A stretch of DNA of 64,000 nucleotides from Trichodelitschia bisporula (Eukaryota > Ascomycota > Dothideomycetes > Phaeotrichales > Phaeotrichaceae). The stretch covers positions 1-64,000 of the forward strand of contig ML996693.1 of NCBI GenBank assembly GCA_010356995.1, in the 5' to 3' direction. Below are positions 21,219 through 32,389 of this stretch, piece after piece. Within the stretch, counting starts at the first letter, position 1, and every line of letters begins with the position of its first letter. The translations under genes and the position numbers were made by a program. Under the pieces are notes generated by a model. The model did no database searches, was not told where the DNA came from, and was given only the letters and a program-made list of their open reading frames with translations.

Positions 21219-22355
21219 ATGGAAGCCACGTCCGAAGTCCCTGACCCCACCCCTGTCACGCCCTCTGGCCTCACCTCCACCCAGCTCTGTTCCCGTCTCT
21301 CGTCCATCGTCGAACGAAGCAATGCGCCCGCCATTGCTGTTGCGATCCAGCACCCAAATGGAGTCGAGACCGCAATCCACGGCATCCGCAAACATGGCCA
21401 AGCGACCGCTGCTTCATCGGCCGACTCTTTCATGTTCGGCCCTATCACCAGCACTCTGGTTCCTATCGTTTTGAGCAAGCTCATTGCCCGCGGCAATATA
21501 CGCTGGACAGACACCCTGGCGGACCTTGCCCCCGATTTGGTCGATGAAATTCATCCCGCCCATGCAGCTACGACCGTTGAGATGCTCGCCACACACACAT
21601 CCGGACTGACTACCAAACTGCCTGAACTCAGACTCGACGGCTACCCTTTGCTCCCAACGCTCCTTCGTCCTCCAAAGGTCAACAGCCGCGGTACATTAGT
21701 TCTAGGTCGGGAAATGATCGCGGAGGCCGCTATGAAGATTCCACCGCGACGCACACCCGGGCCAGGGTCTGACTATCGGAATGCCGTCAACCTGATCATC
21801 CTCGCGTATATTGCCGAGATGGTGACTGGCGGAAGGTGGGACACGCTACTACAAACGGAGGTCTTTGATCCTTTGGGGATGCAAGGCTGTGGACTCGGCC
21901 AGCCTCCATACTGGAGCGATGGGAGCGCACTGTGGCCGCACCACCCACGGAGGGGGCTACTGGTTCCGTTCAAGGATGAAGATTTTCCGGATGAGTGGCT
22001 CTCCTGCATGCCGACATTTCCCGCCCTCGGGGTGCATGGCACGCTGCAAGACCTAGCTGCCTACCTGGGCTTCTGTCTGGGGTACAAGTCTCTGGGTTTC
22101 AGTGATGATGAGCGAAAAAGGCTGTATACGCTCAACGGTGGTACGTACGTGCCGGGGGGCTTTGACGTGGTCCATCCGGCTTGGACAGAAGGGCCGGTTT
22201 TGCAGTGCAAAGGGCATGTGTCTGGCTTTTCCACTGGCATCTGGGTTGCGGCAGAGGCTGGCTTTGCTTTTGCCATCGTTGTCAATGTTGATTATGCGAG
22301 TGGAGCTGCAGTTCGGGACGAGGTGTATGAGTTACTCACCAGCCGCAGTGAGTAA
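21219..22355 (+). CDS. Serine beta-lactamase-like protein without the catalytic SxxK
   Basis: The 378-residue single-exon product has the fold signature of class C beta-lactamase-like hydrolases (PF00144). It shows the APAIAVAIQHPNG strand, the ATTVEMLATHTSGL block and DYRNAVNLIILAYI with the Tyr-x-Asn motif at 186-188. FDPLGMQGCGLG and a KGHVSGF box near residue 331 (equivalent to HTGxxxG) follow. Where active members have GS-x-x-K-T, this protein reads GPITST at 74-79, so Pro replaces the nucleophile Ser and Ser replaces Lys. It therefore probably cannot form the usual acyl-enzyme. No signal peptide is seen, suggesting a cytosolic protein. It may be a non-catalytic family member or use another chemistry. 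The reading frame is fully open. Confidence 0.82.
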   Translation: MEATSEVPDPTPVTPSGLTSTQLCSRLSSIVERSNAPAIAVAIQHPNGVETAIHGIRKHGQATAASSADSFMFGPITSTLVPIVLSKLIARGNIRWTDTLADLAPDLVDEIHPAHAATTVEMLATHTSGLTTKLPELRLDGYPLLPTLLRPPKVNSRGTLVLGREMIAEAAMKIPPRRTPGPGSDYRNAVNLIILAYIAEMVTGGRWDTLLQTEVFDPLGMQGCGLGQPPYWSDGSALWPHHPRRGLLVPFKDEDFPDEWLSCMPTFPALGVHGTLQDLAAYLGFCLGYKSLGFSDDERKRLYTLNGGTYVPGGFDVVHPAWTEGPVLQCKGHVSGFSTGIWVAAEAGFAFAIVVNVDYASGAAVRDEVYELLTSRSE

Positions 22356-22773
22356 ACGTGCAGTAAGATTCATATTCATCGTCAGCCTCGCGACAAAAAA
22401 GAGTCACCCGCATATTGATTATCTTACGACCGCACAAAGAAAAATGGCGAACCTGCTCAAGGCTATTATCTTCATCCATTCTTATTACACCGAAGCTCAG
22501 CCCTCAGAAGCATTTCGTCTGACATCGAGACTCATGTGTCGCGTTGTACAAAAAGATGATCTGTCGTTCGTTGTCGCACGTTGCTGGGGGAACTGTCCCG
22601 TGATGATGTGACGCCAAGAGCTTCATCAGCGACAGCGGGCAACGCCAGATCAACTTCGAGACACAACACCTCGGCGACTTAACCCAGCCTTTACTGTCCA
22701 CCTACAAAGCCATTTGCCGCAGGATAAAAGCACCTACTCACCGCCTCCCCAGCCTGTATCGCAGCCTACCGCC
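22356..22773. other. Intergenic region
   Basis: AT-rich sequence between tandem genes; nothing recognisable. Confidence 0.5.
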
Positions 22774-23240
22774 ATGGAACAACTCCACGGTGCGCAAATC
22801 TACCCCACCCTGCAAGCATCGCGTGCCTAACTTCTGCAGACTACTACCAGCACCTCTACTCCGCCCTACCGCCCTCCACCGCGAGCACCTTCCTCCACAC
22901 CACGCTGAAAATGCGGAGCTACTTCCTTTCCGCGCTCGACACACTCGCCAACACATCCCCTTCGCTTACAACCGTCGCGCTACTCCTCATCATCCTCTTC
23001 CTTTCGCTCAAGCTGCTGGACATGCTGTATCGGGCCGTAATGTTTTGGGTGCGTTTGGCGCTGCGAGTTCTGTTCTGGGGTACGATTATTGGCGTCGGGT
23101 TGTGGCTGTGGACGCGGGGCGCGGATGGCGTGGGTGATGATCTCAGTGAGGTGCAGCGGGTTTGGGGTGTCGAGTATGATCGCGCCCGCGAGGTTTGGGA
23201 TGGGGAGGGCGGGGATATAGTTCGGGGGTGGTTCGGGTAG
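22774..23240 (+). CDS. APQ12-like nuclear envelope/ER membrane protein
   Basis: Small integral membrane protein; in yeast Apq12 affects nuclear pore assembly, mRNA export and membrane fluidity. A 16-nt first exon (MEQLH) splices across about 50 nt with a CCTAAC branch site to DYYQHLYSALPPSTAS. Two hydrophobic segments follow: SLTTVALLLIILFLSLKLLD, and MFWVRLALRVLFWGTIIGVG running into LWLWTRG. The pattern LLDMLYRAVMFWVRLALR between the two membrane spans is characteristic of fungal Apq12. The tail is acidic with several Trp. About 137 residues, in the normal range. Intact. Confidence 0.82.
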
Positions 23241-23981
23241 GGCGGTTTCGGGACGGCAATTCGGGTCTGAAGGTTTGCTATGTGCGGTTGAGCGTTGGAC
23301 ACTTGGGAGACATGGCGTTGAGGATTTTAGACGGCGAATGGGCACCACATGCTATGAGGGACGTGCGCAGTCCTTTTCGATGGCATTGAGGTTCGCAATA
23401 TATGTTTGGATTTGTTTGCGAGTCTGGCGTTTCATGCCCTCCTCACGGGACTAAAGCATGGCAAGTCCCGGCATCCAAAAACGCCTAATTTGACGTCAGG
23501 CTGATGGTCCATCTGAATGGGGTTTCTATGAAAAGACGGCAGACACGCCGGCATGCAACTCGGGGAGTGCCCTCCTCGAGTTAGGCCCTCTCGCGGTCCC
23601 GGATTCAAACCCTACCGTCTGCAGAACAGGCCCTACCGAACGTGCCGGCCGCACGCTCAATCTACTCTGTAACCCTCAACCTCCCCGCATCCTCGGCATC
23701 GCACCCAATGACACTTTCCCCGCCCTGGCCTGCCGCGCCGCATATACAGACGCCAAGACGCTCGTCCCCAGCTTCGGGCCTTGTGGTACTCGACACATGG
23801 CCTCGCGGACAGAAACCCGGGGTGCACCCCAGGGTTCGTAATACCGCGCACAAGTCCCGAGCACGGGAGTGGGGATAGTGCACTTTGCGAAAATGGGGTT
23901 TTTGTGTGAGTGGTTCGCCGTACTGACGGCTTAAGGTTTGACTTTTCTCCCTGGTTGCTGTGACTGAGGACTCGTTAGGCT
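23241..23981. other. Intergenic region with a degenerate tRNA-like patch
   Basis: No gene found. Near 23550-23632 the ends GCAGAC and GTCTGC can pair and a GGATTCAAACCC sequence recalls a B box, but no T stem forms, so this is not called a tRNA. Confidence 0.45.
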
Positions 23982-25624
23982 ATGGCGACGGAGATGGAGA
24001 AATCGAGTGTCGAGCATTTTACCGCCGATGAGGTCAAGTTTGATGATGGTCCGACGTGGACGGAGGAGGAGGAGCGGGTGGTGCGCCGAAAGCTGGATTG
24101 GCACGTCGTCCCGCTAGTGACGCTGCTGTACCTGCTCTGCTTCGTGGGTCTCTCCCTCTGCGGTAGCAAAGGCTAACAGCGCAGATTGACCGCTCGAACA
24201 TCGGCAATGCTCGCATCCAGGGCATGTCCAAAGACCTCGCCTTGGGCGGCTACAAGTTCAACTGGGCGCTGACGGTATTCTACTTCACGTACATCGCCAT
24301 CGAAGTTCCGTCGAACGTGCTCCTCAAGTCAATCGGGCCGCGGTACTACATCCCCGCCCTGGTTGCGGCCTTCGGGGTCGTGTCCGTCGGCACCGCCTTC
24401 GTCAAGGCCTTCCCGGGGCTGATGGTTGCGCGCGCCGTGCTCGGCCTCGTTGAAGGCGGGACCATGCCGGGGATAAGCTTCTTCCTCAGCACGTTCTACA
24501 AGCGCGAAGAGCTGCTCTTTCGCATTGGGATGTTCGTGTCCGCGTCATCTATGGCAGGCGCATTCGGCGGTCTGCTCGCAACGGGACTGAGTAAGATTCC
24601 GCGGTTTGGTGCTCACGGCGCGGAGCTGTGGATGTGGCGCAATATCTTCTTCTTTGAGGGCCTTTTCACCATCATCGTCGGGCTGGTGGCACCGATTTTT
24701 ATGGCGTCCGGTCCGGGGAGTTGTAAGTTCTTGACAGAGCGCCAGCGCTGGATTGCTACGGAGCGGCTACAGCGCGAGCATGCGGCGGACCCGAACGAGC
24801 GGGTTACGGCGCGGCATGTGAAGGTGGCTGTGTTCAACATTCACAACACGATTTGTGCGCTTGGGTTCCTGTTCGTCAATGTATCGGTGCAGAGCATTTC
24901 GCTGTTCATGGTGCGTCGCTCCGCCTTTTCTACGGAAATGTTCTGACGGAATAGCCTACCATCCTCGCCGATCTGGGCTACAGGCCGATCCCAGCGCAGC
25001 TGCACTCTGTACCACCCTACGTCGTCGCTTGTCTGATTTCGATAGCGGTCGCTTGGGTGAGCGATCGCACACGCCGCCGCGGCGTGTATCTCGGCGCCTT
25101 CGCGTGTCTGAGCGTCATGGGGTTCGCCATTCTGCGCTCGCCCGTACACAGCAACATCAAGTACATGGCTGTATTTTTCGTCGCCGCGGGTGCGTTTCCA
25201 GGTGGGCCAGGGTTCTTGAGCTGGGGACTGAACAGTATGTCCCCTGAGGTGCGGCAAGAACGATACTGACCTGCAGATGCCGGGGGCCCTGCTGTCCGTG
25301 CAGTTACGGGCGCCTATATCGTCTCGGTGGGGACAATTGGTTCAGTTCTCGCGACGTGCGTTCTTCCCTGCTTCCTCCGCACCCGCTAACCCGCGTAGCT
25401 GGACGTACATCGACAAAGACAAACCGCTGTACCCCAAGGGCCACGCCATCAATTTGGGCGCGCAGGTCATTGTCGTAGTGCTTTCCATCTGCGGGGTGCT
25501 TTACTGCCGGTGGGAGAACAACGTGCGGGCATCAGGGAAGCGTGACGGGCGGCTAGCCGGGTTGTCGGTAGAGCAAGTGGTGCAGCTGGGGCATCATAAT
25601 CCGGAATTCAGGTTCATTGAGTAG
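23982..25624 (+). CDS. MFS transporter of the anion:cation symporter (Dal5/allantoate permease-like) family
   Basis: Plasma-membrane symporter, probably for an organic anion or nicotinate/allantoate-like compound. The N-terminal cytosolic part ends in VVRRKLDWHVVPLVTLLYLL. A short intron joins LLCF to IDRSNIGNARIQGM, the diagnostic helix-1 motif. Helices continue with FNWALTVFYFTYIAIEVPSN (helix 2), LGLVEGGTMPGISFFLSTFY (helix 4-5) and the central loop FLTERQRWIATERLQ with the usual RxxxERL. Three more short introns connect LFM to PTILADLGYRPIPAQL, WGLN to AGGPAVRAVTGAYIVSVGTI, and the end to WTYIDKDKPLYPKGHAINLG. All these are family landmarks. The C-tail HHNPEFRFIE is close to the usual ending. 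Intact; substrate not readable. Confidence 0.87.
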
Positions 25625-28304
25625 AGGTGGGCCGACGGGGCGGGTTGGTGCATTGGATGGAGTATGGATGCATTGCGGGTTGATATCAGCACGTGATTCG
25701 TGCAGCAGCACCGTACCTAATCGAGAGTGTGAGCTTGCTTTTCCACCCAGCGGCCCGGAAGCTGCGTTGCCGCGTCTCGTATTTCTGTAAGGCCGCCGGC
25801 CGATGGGAGGGGTTGCGCAGGAACGCGGACCCGCAGCCGTGGCGAGAGCGCGCGGGCGGGTGGCGATGATGGGTTCGAAAGGCGCGGAAGGGGCAATCGG
25901 TCGGGGTCGGTTGCGATCTTTGCATGAAGACCAATCCCCCACTTTGGACACATGCAGGAGCCAGGGCTGTTTGGGGGAATTTTTGATGCGGCTTTTGAGG
26001 TTAGAGTTTGTTGCGCGCATGTTGCTTTTTATTGCTAGTAGGGATTCATACGGTAAGGTCATGTTGTGGTGCCGTAGGGTATAATGGCGTGCCGTGGCTG
26101 TGCCTTGCATGGACTGGTGCAAGTGAGCGTGGGGTAAACACGGGATTGTGGCATAACAGAAGGCGGAACGGAATTGATTGATGGGTTTGACGGGCTCTGA
26201 CGGGAGTGACAGGTTCCGGACGGCAAGCAACACCACGGCTCCTTCCGGCGAGGGAAGTTTATCCGAGTCTGTTTGCGTCGGTGCTGCTGTCTGACTTCAG
26301 GCCGACTTCACCTCATCCTTCAGATGAGAATTATTACAAAGGCCACATCGCATGTCTGCTTTCTTCTTCTTCTGAATCCTTAGCGTCCTCTAGTTCATCT
26401 CGTGTTCAAGGATCATCTGTCCATCGCAATTGTTGACCCAAGTCCTGTCATGGGACCATCCAGTTCGGCCTGGGGCGATGCATCCCGCGCTCGATGACCG
26501 CAAAACCGTAGCGCGTCCCACCACGACGATCGATTCAGATCAACCCATGGACCCGGTAAACTCGTTGATCAGCCGTTGAAGGTCAACTTCCGCTGCCCCC
26601 ACAGCTGGCGAAGGACCTGTCCGTCATTGCTCATCCTAGTAGGGCTCCATCGGTATCTCAGATGAGGAAGGATATACCAGCGATAACCTCGAGTATCTCC
26701 TGGACGATGCCGTCAATTATGTTTGCTGCCAATGCAGCAATCTCCGGTTTACGGAGATCACAGGATTTATGCCAATATCGCTGCCAAAGAAGCAAGCTAG
26801 GGGAACTGCAACGACTGCGGGATACGGGTGTACACCTCGTCAGGGACTAGACACTCTCAACCCGCAGCAGAAGCCGATGGAGACAATGTACTGCCAGAAT
26901 ATTCGCAAGGTGAATGCGCAAACCTTCCTTTGCCAACTGACTTCCCCATAATAGTTTTACAATGATGAGCCAGCCTTGACAACTTTTCCACGCCCTGCTT
27001 CGTCTGCCTCGGTCGCTGCCCAGCTTCCATCCCCGGACCAGGAATGAATGAGGCTGCCAAAGAGGCTTTAAAAAAAGTTTTCAGCCTTGAAGGGACCAGT
27101 AGAATTTTTATCTCCAGTTCCCGACTTCGAAGTTCCCCCCGCGCACCGATAATGCAGTGCCGATCTCTGTAGCCCCACCCCACAGGCTGGAAGCGAAGCA
27201 TGTCGATGGAAGCTACCGGTAGGCGGACCCCGATCGGTCCCATAATTTCTGCGGAGCTCCGACCTGTTCACCCCACCCCCACATCCATGAGGCTGCCCAC
27301 AAGACTCACCCCGCAATACCGTAGAAGCATTTTGGCTTCCCCGTACTCCGTACGAACCGTACTTTGTACATGTGAGAACCCTGAAGTACCACAATTACCA
27401 CGAGTGTTGGTATCCGCAACCTTAGTCTAACTTTCCAGGTACGAGGTTTCGCTCTTTCACTCGTCTAGACTTGCTTCAAGCATCACGTGCTTCCCCCCCT
27501 TCCGGCCATTTATGATCCGGTCGAATCCCCCTTTGTGGACGAATTGTGCACGGCCCCATCAAACGCCACTTTGCTTATTTTCAAGGCACGGCTGCCTTAA
27601 TGCCTCAATTATGCAGTCAATTGACAAGCGCGAAAGATAAGAGCCCTTGGCCTAGTTTATCATGGCGAGGGCCCCCACTCCGGCTCGTCGCGCCTCGCGG
27701 GGGAGACTGCACGTTGGGGTCGTTCCCCTCACGCTCATCCTCCCGCCCATCCTCCCGCCGACCACACGCAGCACTCGGCAGAGCCAAATGATCCCCAAGG
27801 CAATCTCAAAGAGTATTTCTCAACCAACGCCGCAATATCAAAGCGTTTCATATGGTCCAGGCTCGACGTTGCAATCGTTATCGACTTCGCCTCCCTTTGT
27901 TTCTCCCTTTGCAGATGTCTCCTTCCCCTCTCAACTCCCTCCACGCCCGCATTGGCCCGCCCGCGCTGATAGTGGCTTGATCCCACACCCCGGCCACCCC
28001 ATCCTCAAGGCGCCGTGAACGTTCGTAGAAAAGGCCGGGCTGCGCGCGCCCAATCTCTCAAGTGATAATCCTGTCCTGCCTTACATTCCCGTCATCCATA
28101 AGCCTTGGACTCCGTCCGATGAACAGCAGCGCGTCGCTGTCCACGATAACTCGTCGACATCCGTGATTCTAACCCGGAAAGTCGTTCCTTTGGCAACCCC
28201 GCCCCCATCAGCACTGAAAAGCGCGGATACCCGCAGTACCGTACTACGGTACCCGCGTCTCCACACCACCCCATCTACAAGAACCCCCCGCCTCCCGAGC
28301 AAAA
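25625..28304. other. Long stretch without recognised gene; upstream region of the ammonium permease
   Basis: About 2.7 kb. Short frames near 25553-26240 (minus), 26662-26951 (plus) and 26857-27394 (minus) have no motif I recognise. A stretch around 26690-26950 reads as a possible exon with a CCQC motif but has no convincing partners. The last 700 bp contain GATA sites (listed separately) and become pyrimidine-rich close to the start codon. Confidence 0.45.
27635..28149. promoter_or_regulatory. Cluster of five HGATAR (AreA-type GATA) sites
   Basis: Sites read AGATAAG at 27635, TTATCG at 27878 (reverse strand), TGATAG at 27967, TGATAA at 28063 and CGATAA at 28144, all upstream of the ammonium permease start at 28305. 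Random sequence of this length should give between one and two. Ammonium permease genes of filamentous fungi are classic targets of the GATA factor AreA under nitrogen limitation, so this is a plausible control region. Binding is inferred, not shown. Confidence 0.55.
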
Positions 28305-29907
28305 ATGGCCGCTCCGACACAAGGTCTCCCATATATTCCTCTCGTCCCCGTGCCCAGCGACATTCCCGTTACAGGCGGCGACAGCCTGACGGAAAACCTC
28401 AATGTCTACTATGAATCCGGCAACATCGCATGGATGCTTATGTCGACGGCCCTGGTGCTGCTCATGATTCCTGGGGTCGGCTTTTTCTACAGCGGTCTCG
28501 CACGGCGCAAGAGCGCACTTTCGCTGTTATGGCTTTCTGTCATGGGCACCGCCGTCATTTCTTTCCAGTGGTTCTTCTGGGGATACTCGCTTGCCTTTTC
28601 GCACAAGGCGGGTAAATACATGGGCGCGCTCGACAACATCGGCTTCAGAGGAGTGCTGGGCGCGCCTTCCGTCGCCAGCCCGCTGATTCCCGATCTGCTG
28701 TTCGCCATCTACCAAGGCATGTTCGCGGCCATCACGTGAGTTGCACATCCAACATCACTTTCAATTTCCAAACTATCGCTAACCTCCCGCCCAGTGTCGT
28801 CCTCGCCATCGGCGCCGTCGCCGAGCGCGGCCGCATGCTCCCCTGCCTGATTTACATGTTCATCTGGAGCACAGTAATCTACGACGCCATTGCGTGCTGG
28901 ACATGGAACCCACACGGCTGGGTCGCGCAACTGGGCGGTCTCGACTTCGCCGGCGGCACGCCCGTGCATATCGCCTCTGGCACCGCCGCGCTGGCGTACA
29001 GCTACATGCTCGGCAAGCGCCGCGGCCACGGCACGCAGGAGCTCAACTACCGACCGCACAACGTCACGCACATCGTCATCGGCACTGTGTTCCTGTGGGT
29101 GGGCTGGTTCGGCTTCAATGCTGGCAGCGCGTTGGGCGCGAATATGCGCGCTGTCATGGCGGCTGTAGTCACGCATCTCGCGGCCTGCACGGGCGGCATC
29201 ACCTGGTGTCTCGTCGACTACCGCCTCGAGCGCAAGTGGTCCACTGTTGGCTTCTGCAGCGGTGTGATTGCGGGCCTCGTGGCCATTACGCCGGGCAGCG
29301 GGTACGTCCCACCGTGGGCGGCGATTATCTTCGGTGTCGTCGGCGGCGCGGCGTGCAACTACGCCACGAAGCTGAAGTACTTCTTGCGGTGCGACGATGC
29401 TCTGGATATCTTTGCCGTGCATGCGGTTGGAGGGTTCGTTGGCAACTTGCTGACAGCATTCTTTGCTGCCGATTACATTGTCCATCTTGACGGCTTTTCC
29501 TCGCTCCCTGGCGGCTGGGTCAACCACCACTGGATCCAACTGGGGTATCAGCTCGCGGACTCGGTTTCTGGCGGCGCGTACTCCTTCTTCGGCACGTGCG
29601 TCATCCTGGGTGTGCTCGACTTCCTCGGCAAATACATCCCGGTCCTGAAGCTGCGGGCAACGGAGGAAGAGGAGATCCTCGGCATCGACGACGTGGAGAT
29701 TGGCGAATTTGCCGTAAGTATATCACGTGCGCATAATATGTGGCTGGTGTTAATGTGTTTCAGTACGACTACGTCGAGATCTCGCGCGACGTCGGCCCGA
29801 TCGAGGAAATGGACGCCGAGAGCCGACGCTCATACGGCGGCGGATCGCACCCGTACCATGGCCCGGAGAAGAGCTATGACTCGACGCGGCCGATGGTGGA
29901 GCCGTGA
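28305..29907 (+). CDS. Ammonium permease (Amt/Mep family)
   Basis: Plasma-membrane ammonium transporter of about 497 residues. Three exons join at AAIT-VVLAIGAVAERGRM and at GEFA-YDYVEISRD, both with clean GT/AG introns. Family landmarks: SGNIAWMLMSTALVLLMIPG (helix 1) and GVGFFYSGLARRKSALSLLW. HIASGTAALAYSYMLGKR contains the first pore His. WVGWFGFNAGSALGANMRAV follows, then DALDIFAVHAVGGFVGNLLT with the second pore His. The twin-His arrangement is complete, so transport activity is expected. The cytosolic tail has a Tyr/Ser/Gly-rich end with SRRSYGGGSHPYHG. The upstream region carries a GATA cluster consistent with nitrogen control. Intact. Confidence 0.93.
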
Positions 29908-31501
29908 CTAGCCGTCGGAAACTAGCTCCGCCGCACGGGGTCGGAGCCGCGGCCACAGATGCTGCGAAGCGTGAACGACGACGAGACAACGGAAGACGAC
30001 CATCCGGTCTTCCACATCGTGCGATGTGCGCGCCGGCTCCCGCTGGGGGCTGCGCGCGTGCACTTGGCTTGTTACAATTAGGTGTGTCTGGGCGTGTGTG
30101 TCTTTTTGGGTGCGAGGTTCGGCGGGCGGCGTTATGTTTATCCGGTTCCTTTGTCTGATTGACAGCTTTCATGGATACCATTTGGTGGTGGGTTAGGGGT
30201 GGTAATGCTGACGAAGCGGGGTGTGGTGGGTCTTGTCGGTCTAGTGGGTCTAGTGGGGTCTGGAGGCGGGACGGTGCGCGGGGGATCGGGCGGGCGCGGG
30301 GTCGGGAGCGGAGCAGGTTGGGAGGAGACCCTGACGGGGTTCGGTGTCGGGAAAAGACCTATTGGGATGGTGGTTGGGAAGGTACGGGAGATAATGATGG
30401 ATAGTACCGCGTGCAGGCGCACGGTGGACGTGTGAAAAATGCAAGAGTTGGTCCGTTGAAAGGCGGTTCTCACGTCGGTTCCAAACCGATGAAGTAAAGA
30501 CAATATGACACCTGTTATCAGGGTCGTCAATGACGTGCCGCCAATCGATGATGCCATCATCATCGGTGAAACGGAGGTGATCGCAGCATTAGTGCCTACC
30601 AACTGCACCTACGAACCGAAGAAAGTCTAAAAGGCACAGCTCCCGGCCTTCCCCCTTATCACGCCTCCCAGCAAACGTGTCACCTGGGCCGGACCGACAG
30701 ATTCGGAGCGACATTATGCCCGCACCGCGCGGCATTGCAATTGCAGTTCATTTTACTAGTTTCGATCGTGTACCGGAAGTGCTTTTGAAGGTTCGTCATT
30801 CGACTTGTGTGTTGACCTGCCGCTAACCGCCGCAGCCTTCACCTGTACGTTGTAGCCTTTGTACACGTATGCTACTTGCACTGGTGTCCCGGATTGGATC
30901 AAGTTCGATAATTTCGACTCCGATATTCGTTGGTCCAGTCATGGTTCTCTGCCGCGGAACAATCATGTATACTCGCCCCACCCGGAGCCTCCGTCCCACG
31001 AATCGTGTACGTAGTATACGTAGTGCCTAGACGGATCTACCTTGGGCTCAACCACACCACATGGATACCGCAAACTTGATCTGCGGATACGCCGAGATCC
31101 TGTGACAATTTCCGTCAATTTCATTCAACTTCTTCACGTTATTGCAAGCTGATGTTCCTCCCTGCTGATTGCATGTGATGCGATTCCTCATGATTGTCCA
31201 GGTAACCGGGCATTTCGACCCTTATCAGCCCTCCCACCAACACCGCTATTTACCATGAGGGACCCCGTGGTATCGTAGTAAGCGGACACGTCTTTTTAGT
31301 CCAGCCATTCAGCAGTTCCCCCTCATCATCCGTACGGTAGAGCAAACCAAGATGCCGCCACCTTCACGCCATACTACGTATGCCGGAAGATTCGGTAGAG
31401 TCCCAAACTCCGAATATGGCCACATCTGCTCTTCAGGACAGTATTAAAGGCCCTGCTCTGTCCTTCCCTCTCCTTCTCACCCTGCATCAAGCAAAAGCAT
31501 C
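29908..31501. other. Intergenic stretch with a G-rich repeat
   Basis: About 1.6 kb without a recognisable gene. From about 30197 to 30330 the plus strand is very G-rich, with imperfect 9-bp GGTCTAGTG units near 30230-30262 and several GGG runs. The remainder is AT-richer with TACGTA-type short palindromes near 31005-31025. Confidence 0.5.
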
Positions 31502-32389
31502 ATGGCCGACAAAGACCCCAAAAACACCAGCACCCAATCCGATCCTCAGGCCCCTCCACTTGTAAGTGCACTCCTCCCCGCTCGAGGAAGACGTCTAACT
31601 CTTCAGGACACTATTTTAGACATTTTCAATACCTTCTGCGACGGCAAGGACAATATCAGCCTCCCCTACGGTGATTGGCCGTTTGGGCCCCCTCGCACCT
31701 TCGATGATCCCCACACCGAGTATCTACGCAGCTTGATGCCTCTCGAAGGGACTAAGCAAGCCTACAACAGTCCATATCCACAAATTGATGGTACTCGTGA
31801 TTCTTCTTGGGCAGCATCTCAGCCTCATCCACAGGAGCGTGAGGTGCCAATCCAGACGAACGCCACAAAGGAGAAGAACGAGTTCAACACCCGTGCAACC
31901 ACTCATGGTCTCTCGTCACTCCCTACCCGCTCTGTCGATTCAAACACCCCGCTTCCCTGGTACATCCTTCTCTCCATACTCATCGGACTCTACCTCTGCT
32001 ACGCCGGCAGCGCGCTTATCACCGCCTCGATAATTGGCATGGCCGCCGATCTGCTGCTCGAGACGAGCACATGCAAGGGCTTGGAGCGCTGGCTACTCAT
32101 CGGCCTGTCCGGACAGCTAGCCATCGTACTTGGGTATGCTGCTGAACGCATAGCTCAGTCAAAACCTCACTGCACTGCATCCGAGAAGCTGCTGGCGCGT
32201 GGGCAGAAAGTTCCTGTTTGGGAATCCTTGAGGAGGTGGTGGCGGCCCGGTGGTGGTGGCGGAAAGGACGAGGAGTATGGTCGTAGGCAGGGTTGGAGGG
32301 TTAATGTCGAGAAAGAGTTGAAGGGAATAGGTGAGTTGTATGCGTGCGGAGGGCCAAAGGGGTACTCTACTATGGGGCTGAGTACTTGA
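31502..32389 (+). CDS. Unknown membrane protein
   Basis: I do not recognise this gene. The frame of up to 295 residues has a polar, Pro/Gln/Thr-rich N-terminal half and then hydrophobic segments near residues 156-185 (PWYILLSILIGLYLCYAGSA and following) and 198-220 (WLLIGLSGQLAIVLGYAAER), suggesting two or three membrane spans. A basic, Trp/Gly-rich segment (RRWWRPGGGGGK) and a short tail close it. Positions 31561-31605 look like a 45-nt intron (GTAAGT donor, CTAAC, TTCAG acceptor). Because 45 is divisible by three and holds no stop, splicing would only remove 15 residues. The start has a good context (ATCATGGCC). Intact as read. Confidence 0.6.
   Translation: MADKDPKNTSTQSDPQAPPLVSALLPARGRRLTLQDTILDIFNTFCDGKDNISLPYGDWPFGPPRTFDDPHTEYLRSLMPLEGTKQAYNSPYPQIDGTRDSSWAASQPHPQEREVPIQTNATKEKNEFNTRATTHGLSSLPTRSVDSNTPLPWYILLSILIGLYLCYAGSALITASIIGMAADLLLETSTCKGLERWLLIGLSGQLAIVLGYAAERIAQSKPHCTASEKLLARGQKVPVWESLRRWWRPGGGGGKDEEYGRRQGWRVNVEKELKGIGELYACGGPKGYSTMGLST

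Noticed and set aside
23540-23640. tRNA-like sequence with pairing ends and GGATTCAAACCC
   Set aside because: No T stem can be drawn and the D and anticodon arms do not fold; only the acceptor-like ends match.
26690-26950. Possible exon with CCQC motif
   Set aside because: No convincing start, partner exons or family match; kept as unassigned intergenic sequence.
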